A DNA stretch of 64,000 nt, taken from Variovorax sp. CF079. Its GTDB lineage: Bacteria > Pseudomonadota > Gammaproteobacteria > Burkholderiales > Burkholderiaceae_C. Below, piece after piece: positions 52,818 to 60,865 of the stretch. The DNA is taken from assembly GCF_900101545.1 (NCBI RefSeq), contig NZ_FMZU01000013.1:152949-216948 (forward strand). Reading direction: 5' to 3'. The notes under the pieces were generated by a model. The model was not told the origin of the DNA, did no database searches, and saw only the letters and a program-made list of their open reading frames with translations. The position numbers were made by a program, and so were the translations under genes. How positions within the stretch are numbered: position 1 is the stretch's first letter; the number at the start of each line of letters is the position of its first letter.

Positions 52818-53642
52818 ATGACCTTTCTGGACAAGCTGCGCGCCGCCGAGCGCCAAAACGGCTCGCTGCTGTGCGTGGGCCTCGACCCCGAGCCCGCGAA
52901 ATTCCCCGCCCATCTGAAGGGCGACGCCGGCAAGATCTACGACTTCTGCGCGCGCATCGTCGATGCCACCGCCGACCTGGCGATCGCCTTCAAGCCGCAG
53001 ATCGCCTACTTCTCCGCCCACCGCGCCGAAGCCCAGCTCGAACAGCTCATGGAGCACATGCGGCGCAACGCGCCGCATGTGCCGGTGATCCTCGATGCCA
53101 AGCGCGGCGACATCGGGTCCACGGCCGAGCAGTACGCGCGCGAGGCCTTCGAGCGCTACGGCGCCGACGCCGTCACGCTGTCGCCTTTCATGGGCTTCGA
53201 TTCGGTCGAGCCCTACCTGCGCCACTACGGCAAGGGCGCCTTCCTGTTGTGCCGCACCAGCAACCCGGGCGGTGCCGACCTGCAGGGCCAGCGGCTCGCG
53301 GGCCTGGAAGGAGAACCTTTTTTGTATGAACACGTTGCAAGACTCGTCCAGGGGCCTTGGAACCTGAACGGCCAGCTCGGCCTCGTGGTCGGTGCCACCT
53401 ACCCGGCCGAGATCGAGCGCGTGCGCGCGCTGGCGCCCACGGTTCCGCTCCTGATTCCCGGCGTCGGCGCCCAGGGCGGGGATGCGGTCGCCACCGTGCG
53501 TGCAGGCTGGCGCGCCGATGCGCCGATCGTGGTCAGTTCATCGCGCGCCATCTGCTACGCCTCGGCCGGCGCCGACTTCGCCGAAGCCGCTCGGCGCGAG
53601 GCGATCCGCACCCGCGACAGCCTCGAAAAAGCCAAGCCCTGA
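52818..53642 (+). CDS. pyrF: Orotidine 5'-phosphate decarboxylase, type 2
   Basis: 274 residues. Final step of UMP synthesis. The catalytic motif ILDAKRGDIGSTAEQYA (about residue 95) contains the Lys and Asp of the type 2 signature. LLCVGLDPEP near the N-terminus and IPGVGAQGGDA near 215 bind substrate. The length fits the longer type 2 enzymes of beta- and actinobacteria. No other pyrimidine genes are near. Confidence 0.96.
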   Translation: MTFLDKLRAAERQNGSLLCVGLDPEPAKFPAHLKGDAGKIYDFCARIVDATADLAIAFKPQIAYFSAHRAEAQLEQLMEHMRRNAPHVPVILDAKRGDIGSTAEQYAREAFERYGADAVTLSPFMGFDSVEPYLRHYGKGAFLLCRTSNPGGADLQGQRLAGLEGEPFLYEHVARLVQGPWNLNGQLGLVVGATYPAEIERVRALAPTVPLLIPGVGAQGGDAVATVRAGWRADAPIVVSSSRAICYASAGADFAEAARREAIRTRDSLEKAKP

Positions 53643-53829
53643 GCGACTTTTCGCGCCGCCGGCAAGGGCGCGGTTGTATCGGTGTGACGGAAAAAGTCAC
53701 ATTTCAGAACAATTGTTGTCGCAGTCACCGCCTCTACACCGCCTTTAGAGTCCTCGCAGCCCGGCGCGGGTCCGGCATGGCGCTTGCCTTGAGAAGAACG
53801 GCGCAAGGGCGCCGAGGAGCGAGGAACTC
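53643..53829 (+). promoter_or_regulatory. Upstream region of the DUF1800/DUF1501 operon
   Basis: 187 bases without a gene. It contains GTGAC/GTCAC (53684-53688 and 53696-53700) around an A-run, followed by CAGAACAATTGTTGTCG with a palindromic AACAATTGTT core at 53708-53717. These are plausible operator or promoter elements; no factor can be named. Confidence 0.4.
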
Positions 53830-55662
53830 ATGGTGGAAGATATTGCGACCGGTCGCTCCGAGGCGACCGACGAAGTGCTGCGCGTGTCCGAAACGCACGC
53901 AGTTCCCGAGGCGCCGGCGGCACACAACAATCCCCTGCCCCTGGCTGCCGCGCTGGCTGCCGCAGCGGCGCTCGCTGCCTGCGGCGGTGGCGGCGGCGGA
54001 GGGGGCGGCAGCAGTTTCGCCGGCATGGGCGGCGGCGACGTCCAGGCCGGCTCCCTGACGCCCCTGGCCAGCACGCCGACCGGCCAGACCTACATCTACA
54101 CGCAGGCCAAGACCGACGACGAGGCCGCGCGCTTCCTGCTGCAGTCGCAGTTCTCGGCCTCCGACGCCGAGATCGCCGCGGTGCGCGCCAAGGGCTACCT
54201 GCCCTGGCTCGGCGAGCAGGTCGATCGGGCGCCCACGCAGACCGGCTGGGACTGGATCGCGAGCAAGCCCTACAACACCGTCTACACCGACGACATGATC
54301 TGGAACCAGCTCATGACCGCGCCGGACGGGATGCGCAAGCGCATGGCGCTGGCGTTCACCGAGATCTTCGTGGTCTCGGCCAACGACCTCAGTTCCAACT
54401 GGAACGACCACATGATGGCCCAGTACTGGGACATGCTGGTCGCTGGCGTCACCGGCAACTTCCGCAAGCTGCTGGAAGACGTGACGCTCAACCCGGCGAT
54501 GGGCTACTACCTCAACACGCGCGGCAACCAGAAGGAAAACGCGCAGGGCCGCCAGCCGGACGAGAACTACGCGCGCGAGGTCATGCAGCTCATGACCATC
54601 GGGCTCTACCAGCTCAATGCCGACGGCACGGTCAGGACCGGTGCCGACGGCGCACCGCTGGACAGCTACACGCAGGACGACGTGACCAACCTGGCGCGCG
54701 TGTTCACCGGCTACGACCTCGACATCCCCGCCGCCGAGCGCAACACCTTCACGCCGCCCGGCGCCAGCTACACCATCGAGAGCAACGCCTGGACCAAGCG
54801 GCCGATGGCGCTCACGGCCTCCCGCCACTCGATGCTCGAAGCCAAGTTCCTCGGCGCCACCGTGCCGGCCAACACCGAGGGCAAGGCGGCGCTCAAGATC
54901 GCGCTCGATGCGCTGTTCAATCACTCGAACGTCGGTCCCTTCATCAGCAAGCAGCTGATCCAGCGCCTCGTGACCAGCAACCCGAGCGCGGCCTACGTGC
55001 AGCGCGTGGCGGACGTGTTCGCCAACAACGGCGCCGGCGTGCGCGGCGACATGAAGAGCGTGTTCGCCGCCGTGCTGCTCGACAACGAGGCGCGTAGCCC
55101 GGCCGGCCTCACGGACCCGAACTTCGGCCGCCTGCGCGAGCCGATGCTGCGTCTCGTGCAGTGGGGCCGCACCTGCGGCATCGGCTCCACGCTGGACACT
55201 TGGAAGATCGGCAACCTCTCCCGCCCCAACGACCAGCTGGGCCAGAGCCCGCTGCGCTCGCCCTCGGTCTTCAACTTCTTCCGGCCCGGCTACGTGCCGC
55301 CCTCGACCGCGATAGCCAGCGCCAAGCTGGTGGCACCCGAGTTCCAGATGGTCAACGAGACCAGCGTCGGCGGCTACCTGAACTTCATGCAGAACGTGGT
55401 GCCCAACGGTTTCAACAGCAAGGATGTGATCCCGAGCTATGCGGCCGAGAAGGCGCTGGTGCTCGATCCGGCCGCGCTGGTGCGGCGGCTGAACCTGCTT
55501 TTCACCGGCAACCAACTCACCGCCGCCACGCAGGCGCTGGTCGTCAATGCGCTCGCCACGCCGGCGGTCACTTCGACCAGCAGCGACGGCGTCAAGAACA
55601 ACCGCGTCTATGCCGCGGTGCTGATGGTGATGGCCTCGCCGGAATACCTGATCCAGAAATAA
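53830..55662 (+). CDS. DUF1800 family protein
   Basis: 610 residues. An unusual N-terminus: about 35 hydrophilic residues precede a hydrophobic Ala/Leu helix ending ALAACGGGGG, which looks like a lipobox placed far from the start, followed by a long Gly run. The DUF1800 body includes ARFLLQSQFSASDAEI, YAREVMQLMTIGLYQLN and HSMLEAKFLGATVPAN, with a C-terminal SPSVFNFFRPGYVPPS. Function unknown; always paired with a DUF1501 gene, which follows here after 11 bases. Exported location inferred. Confidence 0.88.
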   Translation: MVEDIATGRSEATDEVLRVSETHAVPEAPAAHNNPLPLAAALAAAAALAACGGGGGGGGGSSFAGMGGGDVQAGSLTPLASTPTGQTYIYTQAKTDDEAARFLLQSQFSASDAEIAAVRAKGYLPWLGEQVDRAPTQTGWDWIASKPYNTVYTDDMIWNQLMTAPDGMRKRMALAFTEIFVVSANDLSSNWNDHMMAQYWDMLVAGVTGNFRKLLEDVTLNPAMGYYLNTRGNQKENAQGRQPDENYAREVMQLMTIGLYQLNADGTVRTGADGAPLDSYTQDDVTNLARVFTGYDLDIPAAERNTFTPPGASYTIESNAWTKRPMALTASRHSMLEAKFLGATVPANTEGKAALKIALDALFNHSNVGPFISKQLIQRLVTSNPSAAYVQRVADVFANNGAGVRGDMKSVFAAVLLDNEARSPAGLTDPNFGRLREPMLRLVQWGRTCGIGSTLDTWKIGNLSRPNDQLGQSPLRSPSVFNFFRPGYVPPSTAIASAKLVAPEFQMVNETSVGGYLNFMQNVVPNGFNSKDVIPSYAAEKALVLDPAALVRRLNLLFTGNQLTAATQALVVNALATPAVTSTSSDGVKNNRVYAAVLMVMASPEYLIQK

Positions 55663-55673
55663 GGAAGCGCGCG

Positions 55674-57140
55674 ATGTACCTGATCAATCCCGCAGCCCAC
55701 ACCCGCCGCGCCTTTCTGCGCCGCTCCGGCCAGCTCGCCATGGCGGGCACCGCACTGCCCTTTGCGCTCAACCTGGCCGCGATGGGCGAGGCCGCCGCGC
55801 AGGCGGCCGGCGACGACTACAAGGCGCTGGTCTGCGTCTTCCTGTTCGGCGGCAACGACTATGCCAATACTGTCGTCACTTACGACGATCCGAGCTACAA
55901 CGCCTACAGCACGATTCGCGGCGGGGCCGCCGGCCAGGCCGCCGGCGGCGTGGCGATCGGCAAGGCCGAACTGACGCCGACGCTGCTCGCCCCGACCACG
56001 GCGCTGCCCGACGGACGCCAGTACGCGCTGCACCCGGCGATGACCGAGCTGGCCACGCTGTTCAATACCGATGCCAAGATGGCGGTGCAGCTCAATGTCG
56101 GCCCGCTGGTGGTGCCGCTCACGCGCGCCCAGTACAACAACAGCAACAAGAAGCTCTATCCGCAGCCGCCGAAGCTGTTCTCGCACAACGACCAGCAGTC
56201 GACCTGGCAGTCGTCCTCGCCCGAGGGCTCGACCGTCGGCTGGGGCGGCAACATCGGCGACCTGATGCTCACGCAGAACACCAACTCGCTCTTCACCTGC
56301 ATGTCGGTTGCGGGCAACGCGGTGTTCCTCTCGGGCGATACCGCGCTGCAATACCAGGTGAGCACGGGCGGCGCGGTCGGCATCAACAGCGTGAAGAACG
56401 CCAACGTGTACGGCTCCAGTTCGGTCAAGGCCGCGATGGCGCAGCTCGTGCAGCAGGCGCGCGGCCATGTGCTGGAGAACGAATACAACAAGGTCACCAA
56501 GCGCGCGGTCGAGGCCGAGGGCTCGGTCACTTCGGCCATCGGAACTGACTTCGCGGCCGGTACCTTTCCGGCCACCGGCCTGGGCAACCAGCTCAAGATG
56601 GTCGCGCGGCTTATCCGCGGCCGCAGCACGCTGGGCACCAAGCGGCAGGTGTTCTTCGTCTCGATGGGCGGCTTCGACCTGCACGACAACCTGATCGCCA
56701 ACCAGCCCGGCCTGATGAAGCAGCTGAGCGATGCGATGGCCGCGTTCCACCGGCAGATGGTTGCGCAAGGTCTGGCCGACAAGGTCACAGCCTTCACCGC
56801 CTCCGACTTCGGCCGCACGCTCGCTTCCAACGGCGACGGCTCCGACCACGGCTGGGGAGGCCACCATTTCATCGTCGGCGGCGCGGTGAAGGGCAAGCAA
56901 ATCTACGGCACGCCGCAGGTGGTCAGCATCAACAACGACTCGAAGCTGGCCGGCTACGAAGGCCATGTGGGGCAGGGCCGGCTGATTCCGACCACCTCGG
57001 TCGACCAGTACGGCGCCACGCTCGCGAGCTGGTTCGGCGTGCCGGCGGGCAATCTGGAAAGCATCCTGCCGAACCTCAAGAACTTCGGCGGCAACGTCAA
57101 CGGCATCGACTACCCGAAGAACGTGGGCTTCATGGCCTGA
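55674..57140 (+). CDS. DUF1501 family protein with a Tat-like signal
   Basis: 488 residues. The N-terminus HTRRAFLRRSGQLAMAGTALPFAL is a twin-arginine-type signal, predicting export of a folded protein. DUF1501 proteins have a sulfatase/alkaline phosphatase-like fold: LVCVFLFGGNDYAN near residue 58, VSMGGFDLHDN near 330, TASDFGRTLASNGDGSDHGW near 375. Activity not known. Companion of the preceding DUF1800 protein; the two probably form an exported complex. Confidence 0.9.
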   Translation: MYLINPAAHTRRAFLRRSGQLAMAGTALPFALNLAAMGEAAAQAAGDDYKALVCVFLFGGNDYANTVVTYDDPSYNAYSTIRGGAAGQAAGGVAIGKAELTPTLLAPTTALPDGRQYALHPAMTELATLFNTDAKMAVQLNVGPLVVPLTRAQYNNSNKKLYPQPPKLFSHNDQQSTWQSSSPEGSTVGWGGNIGDLMLTQNTNSLFTCMSVAGNAVFLSGDTALQYQVSTGGAVGINSVKNANVYGSSSVKAAMAQLVQQARGHVLENEYNKVTKRAVEAEGSVTSAIGTDFAAGTFPATGLGNQLKMVARLIRGRSTLGTKRQVFFVSMGGFDLHDNLIANQPGLMKQLSDAMAAFHRQMVAQGLADKVTAFTASDFGRTLASNGDGSDHGWGGHHFIVGGAVKGKQIYGTPQVVSINNDSKLAGYEGHVGQGRLIPTTSVDQYGATLASWFGVPAGNLESILPNLKNFGGNVNGIDYPKNVGFMA

Positions 57141-57216
57141 GGGCGCCTGCCTACATCGGAAGCGGGGCGCCGTCTGCATACTCTGCAGTCCGCGCTTTTC
57201 TTTTCAGGAGACTCCG

Positions 57217-57564
57217 ATGAAGTACAGAGGCAGCTGCCATTGCGGCCGGATCGCCTTCGAGGTCGAGGGCGAGATCAAGGGTGCGATGGCATGCAATTGT
57301 TCGATGTGCCAGCGCAAGGGTTCGCTGCTCTGGTTCGTGCCGCGCGACAGCTTCACGCTGCTCACCCCGCGCGAGGACATGGGCACCTACCTGTTCAACA
57401 AGCATGTGCTCGAGCACCACTTCTGTCCCACCTGCGGCATCCATCCCTTTGCCGAGGGCAGCGATCCCAAGGGCAACAAGATGTCGGCGGTCAACATCCG
57501 CTGCATCGAGGGCATCGAGCTCGAATCGGTGCCGGTGACGCATTTCGACGGGCGTTCGCGGTGA
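57217..57564 (+). CDS. GFA-family zinc protein (S-(hydroxymethyl)glutathione synthase-like)
   Basis: 115 residues with the complete set of GFA zinc ligands: SCHCGRIAFEV, ACNCSMCQRKG and HHFCPTCGIHPF. Members bind glutathione adducts, though most are uncharacterised and the formaldehyde-activating activity is disputed. Preceded by AGGAGA. The stop overlaps the GTG start of the thioesterase gene. A second, more distant GFA gene lies at 58065. Confidence 0.92.
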   Translation: MKYRGSCHCGRIAFEVEGEIKGAMACNCSMCQRKGSLLWFVPRDSFTLLTPREDMGTYLFNKHVLEHHFCPTCGIHPFAEGSDPKGNKMSAVNIRCIEGIELESVPVTHFDGRSR

Positions 57565-58013
57565 GCCCCGGCGAGCTGCAGGACTATTTGCACGCGCACA
57601 TTCCCCTGTCGAAGGCGATGCAGGTCGCGGTGCTCGCGCTGCATGAAGACGAGGTCGTGCTGAGCGCGCCGCTGGCGCCCAACATCAACCATCGCGAGAC
57701 CGTGTTCGGCGGCAGCGCCTCGGCCGTCGCCATCCTGGCGGCCTGGTCGCTGCTGCATACGCGGCTGCAGCGCGCCGGGATCTCGAGCCGGCTGGTCATT
57801 CAGCGCAATACCATGGACTACGACCTGCCGATCACCGGGGAATTCACTGCGCGCTCGCTCATTGCCCAGCCGCAGGCATGGCCGGCCTTCCTGCGCATGC
57901 TCGATCGCAAGGGCCGGGCCCGCATCGCCGTCGCCGCCGTCCTCGAACAAGGGGGCCGGACGGTGGGCCGCCTCGAGGGCGAGTTCGTGGCGCTGGGGGC
58001 GGCCGCGGCCTGA
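57561..58013 (+). CDS. Hot-dog thioesterase domain protein (YiiD C-terminal type)
   Basis: 150 residues. The hot-dog fold is suggested by NHRETVFGGSASAVAILAAW (central helix with the family's Phe-Gly-Gly) and the following strands. It matches the putative thioesterase domain found at the C-terminus of YiiD. The acyl substrate is unknown. GTG start in the GTGA overlap with the GFA gene, so the two are co-translated. Confidence 0.8.
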   Translation: MSPGELQDYLHAHIPLSKAMQVAVLALHEDEVVLSAPLAPNINHRETVFGGSASAVAILAAWSLLHTRLQRAGISSRLVIQRNTMDYDLPITGEFTARSLIAQPQAWPAFLRMLDRKGRARIAVAAVLEQGGRTVGRLEGEFVALGAAAA

Positions 58014-58064
58014 GAACGCCCGCGTTTGCGTTTCGGGCGCGGCCGCGCCAAAGTACGGCGCACC

Positions 58065-58589
58065 ATGAGCGCCATCCCGACCGACCTCGACCCCTTCCCG
58101 CTTGAAGGCGGCTGCACCTGCCGCGCGGTTCGCTACCGCATGACGACGCGACCGCTCTTCGTGCACTGCTGCCATTGCCGCTGGTGCCAGCGCGAGACGG
58201 GCTCGGCCTTCGCGCTCAACGCGATGGTCGAGGCCGAGCGCGTGCAACTGCTTCAGGGCGAGATCGAGCTCGTCGTGACGCCGTCGGAAAGCGGCAAAGG
58301 GCAGAAGATCGCGCGCTGTCCGCACTGCCGCGTCGCGCTGTGGAGCCACTACGCGGGTGCTGGCGATGCCGTGTGCTTCGTGCGCGTCGGCACGCTCGAC
58401 GCGCCGGACCACCTGTCCCCCGACATCCACATCTTCACGATGTCGAAGCAGCCATGGGTGCTGTTGCCGCCGGGCACGCCGGCCGTGGCTGAGTACTACG
58501 GCCGCGCTGAGCACTGGCCGGCCGAGAGCCTGGAACGCGCCAGGGCGCTGAAGGCCTCGCGCCCGCCCGCCGGGCCGACGGCCGGTTGA
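58065..58589 (+). CDS. GFA-family zinc protein (second copy)
   Basis: 174 residues. Zinc-ligand pattern GCTCRAVRY, HCCHCRWCQRETG and ARCPHCRVALW. Longer than the copy at 57217, with a C-terminal extension (WVLLPPGTPAVAEYYGRAEHW) typical of another GFA subgroup, so not a recent duplicate. ATG 58065 chosen; the in-frame upstream region lacks a better start. Confidence 0.9.
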   Translation: MSAIPTDLDPFPLEGGCTCRAVRYRMTTRPLFVHCCHCRWCQRETGSAFALNAMVEAERVQLLQGEIELVVTPSESGKGQKIARCPHCRVALWSHYAGAGDAVCFVRVGTLDAPDHLSPDIHIFTMSKQPWVLLPPGTPAVAEYYGRAEHWPAESLERARALKASRPPAGPTAG

Positions 58590-58664
58590 TTGCCGGCTCC
58601 GACGGCCGCTGATACCCTGCGCCCGGGCGGCGGCGCCCATACATGTTCAATCAGGGAGTAAAAA

Positions 58665-58910
58665 ATGAGCCTTTTGTTGTTTCTTGTCGTGGGTCTCGTG
58701 GCGGGCTGGCTGGCCGGCGTGCTGGTCAAAGGGGGTGGCTTCGGCCTCGTCGGCGACCTGGTCGTCGGCGTGATCGGCGCCTTTCTCGGCGGCCTTCTTT
58801 TCAGCTCGGCCGGCGTTTCGCTGGGCGGCGGCCTGTTGGGCAGCATCGTCGTCGCCACCATCGGGGCGATCGTGCTTCTGCTGATCGTCCGCCTCCTCAA
58901 GCGGGCCTAG
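58665..58910 (+). CDS. GlsB/YeaQ/YmgE family membrane protein
   Basis: 81 residues with three Gly-rich transmembrane helices (LLLFLVVGLVAGWLAG, GLVGDLVVGVIGAFLGGLLF and GSIVVATIGAIVLLLIV). Members are small stress-associated inner-membrane proteins of unknown mechanism. It has a good GGGAG ribosome-binding site. Convergent with the IclR regulator, 12 bases away. Confidence 0.93.
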   Translation: MSLLLFLVVGLVAGWLAGVLVKGGGFGLVGDLVVGVIGAFLGGLLFSSAGVSLGGGLLGSIVVATIGAIVLLLIVRLLKRA

Positions 58911-58922
58911 CCGCCCGATCTC

Positions 58923-59747
58923 TCAGGCGCGTGCGGCGCCGAGCCGCTGCGACACCTCGCCGGCGCATTGCTTCAGTGCGCGGGCGACCGGCCCGTCCCA
59001 TTTCGCATCGAAAACGCCCGCGGGCCCGATCGCGGTGATCGCCAGCGCGATCGCGCCGGTGTGGTCGAACACCGGCGCGGACATCGCGCTCACGCCCGGC
59101 ACGATCTCGCCTTCGGAGCGGCTGATGCCGCGCGCGCGCACCTCGTGCAATTGCGCCTCGAAAGCTTTCCAGTCCGGCAGCGGCGGGGGCGGCGGCATGC
59201 CCACATGCGGCGCCGGCGCCGCGCTGCTCTTCTCGCGCTGGCGCTCCTTGTCGAGCAGGCGCTTGACGATCGCGCCATCGAGGTAGGCGGCGAAGAGGCG
59301 GCCCGAGGCGGTGCTGGTCAGCGAAAACACCGTGCCGTGCCGCATGCTCACGTGCAGGGCCGCCGGCGACTCGGCCACGCGCACGATGGTGGCGCCGCGG
59401 TCGCCCCACACCGCGATGGCCGCGGTGTGCCCGATCTGCTGCGCGAGTTCGGCAACCAGCGGTGTCGCGATGTGGACCGGATCGGCCTGCTGCAGGCTGA
59501 TCAATCCCAGTTGCAAAGCCAGCGGGCCGAGCAGATAGTGACCGCTGCTGCGGTCCTGTTCGATCAATCCGAGGCGACCGAAGCTGACCATGTAGGGATG
59601 CGCCTTGGCGGCCGACATGTCGGCCTCGCGCGCGAGGTCCTTCAATGCCATCGGCCGGCCGTGGTGCACCAGGGCGCGCAGCAGCTGGCCGCCCACTTCG
59701 ATGCTCTGGATGCCGCGCTGCGCGCGATCGTTGCCGTCAGCGGCCAT
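58923..59747 (-). CDS. IclR-family transcriptional regulator
   Basis: 274 residues. N-terminal winged helix at about 12-75 (QSIEVGGQLLRALVHHGRPM, then MSAAKAHPYMVSFGRLGLIE). IclR effector domain from about 90 to 255 (LGLISLQQADPVHIATPLVA, EGEIVPGVSAMSAPVFDHTG). Divergent from the MBL-FAD-DUF2783-Bug-hmgA operon with 121 bases between starts, so it most likely controls that aromatic pathway. Confidence 0.94.
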   Translation of the reverse strand: MAADGNDRAQRGIQSIEVGGQLLRALVHHGRPMALKDLAREADMSAAKAHPYMVSFGRLGLIEQDRSSGHYLLGPLALQLGLISLQQADPVHIATPLVAELAQQIGHTAAIAVWGDRGATIVRVAESPAALHVSMRHGTVFSLTSTASGRLFAAYLDGAIVKRLLDKERQREKSSAAPAPHVGMPPPPPLPDWKAFEAQLHEVRARGISRSEGEIVPGVSAMSAPVFDHTGAIALAITAIGPAGVFDAKWDGPVARALKQCAGEVSQRLGAARA

Positions 59748-59868
59748 ATCCGTCTCTTTGTTCGTTCATGCAGAAGACATTAGACATTAACTGATCTCCG
59801 GTTTACACTCCGCTTAATTCGTTCCCTGCGAATTCGTTCGTGTTAGACAAACACCCTAGGAGACCCCG
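59748..59868. promoter_or_regulatory. Divergent IclR/MBL control region
   Basis: Contains AATTCG (59816-59821) and CGAATT (59829-59834), a perfect 6-bp inverted repeat with a seven-base spacer, followed by a further ATTCG copy. TTTACA at 59802-59807 may be a -35. An ATTAGACATTAA stretch at 59779-59790 favours the IclR side. Likely IclR operator. Confidence 0.5.
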
Positions 59869-60828
59869 ATGAGCCAGACCAAGGTTTTCGCCAGCCAGGC
59901 CGATCTCGAAGAAAAGAAGATCACCTTCAGCCAGATTTCCGAGCATGCCTGGGCCTACACCGCCGAGGGCGACCCCAACACCGGCATCGTGATCGGCGAC
60001 GACTGCGTGCTGGTGGCCGACACCCAGGCCACGCCCGCGATGGCGGCCGACGTGGTGCGCCGAATCCGCGAAGTGACCGACAAGCCCATCAAGTACGTGG
60101 TGCTCACGCACTACCACGCGGTGCGCGTGCTGGGCGCGACCGGCTACAAGCCCGAGCACATCATCGCCAGCCAGGATACGCGCGACCTGATCGTCGAGCG
60201 CGGCGAGGAAGACAAGGCGAGCGAGATCGGCCGCTTCCCGCGCCTGTTCCAGAACGTCGAGACCGTGCCGCCGGGCCTGACCTGGCCGACCATGACCTTC
60301 ACCGGCAAGATGACCTTGTGGCTGGGCAAGCTCGAAGTCCAGCTGCTGCAGCTCGGCCGCGGCCATACCAAAGGCGACACCGTGGTCTGGCTGCCGGGCG
60401 AGAAGACCCTGCTGTCGGGCGACCTGGTCGAGTTCGACGCCACGCCCTATGCCGGCGACGCTTACTTCAAGGACTGGCCCAAGACCCTGGACAACATCGC
60501 CGCGCTCAAGCCGAAGGCCCTGGTGCCAGGCCGCGGCGCTGCGCTCACCACGCCGGAAGAAGTGGCCAAGGGTCTCGCCGGCACGCGCGACTTCATTGCC
60601 GATGTGTACGCCAGCGTTTCGGAAGGCGCCAAGTCCGGCAAGGACCTGAACGCGGTCTACAAGGAGACCTACGCGAAGCTCAAGCCCAAGTACGGCCACT
60701 GGGTCATCTTCGACCACTGCATGCCCTTCGACATCACGCGCTGCTACGACGAGGCCACGCAGTACGCCGACCCGCGCGTGTGGACCGCCGAGCGCGACGT
60801 CGAGATGTGGAAGACCCTCGAAGGCTGA
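59869..60828 (+). CDS. MBL-fold protein with a non-canonical metal site (module 2)
   Basis: 319 residues, paralogue of the product at 21929 with the same landmarks at the same positions. HYHAVR (81-86) replaces HxHxDH; GRGHTKGDTVVW (His166) and SGDLVEF (Asp185) are kept; PGRG replaces PGHG. The C-terminal FDHCMPFDITRCYDEATQYADPRVWTAERD is also shared. First gene of the hmgA operon behind AGGAGA. Activity unknown; substituted ligands argue against a standard dinuclear zinc hydrolase. Confidence 0.88.
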   Translation: MSQTKVFASQADLEEKKITFSQISEHAWAYTAEGDPNTGIVIGDDCVLVADTQATPAMAADVVRRIREVTDKPIKYVVLTHYHAVRVLGATGYKPEHIIASQDTRDLIVERGEEDKASEIGRFPRLFQNVETVPPGLTWPTMTFTGKMTLWLGKLEVQLLQLGRGHTKGDTVVWLPGEKTLLSGDLVEFDATPYAGDAYFKDWPKTLDNIAALKPKALVPGRGAALTTPEEVAKGLAGTRDFIADVYASVSEGAKSGKDLNAVYKETYAKLKPKYGHWVIFDHCMPFDITRCYDEATQYADPRVWTAERDVEMWKTLEG

Positions 60829-60865
60829 GCCGGGAGGAGCAAGACAAAGATTCGGAGACAGGAAC

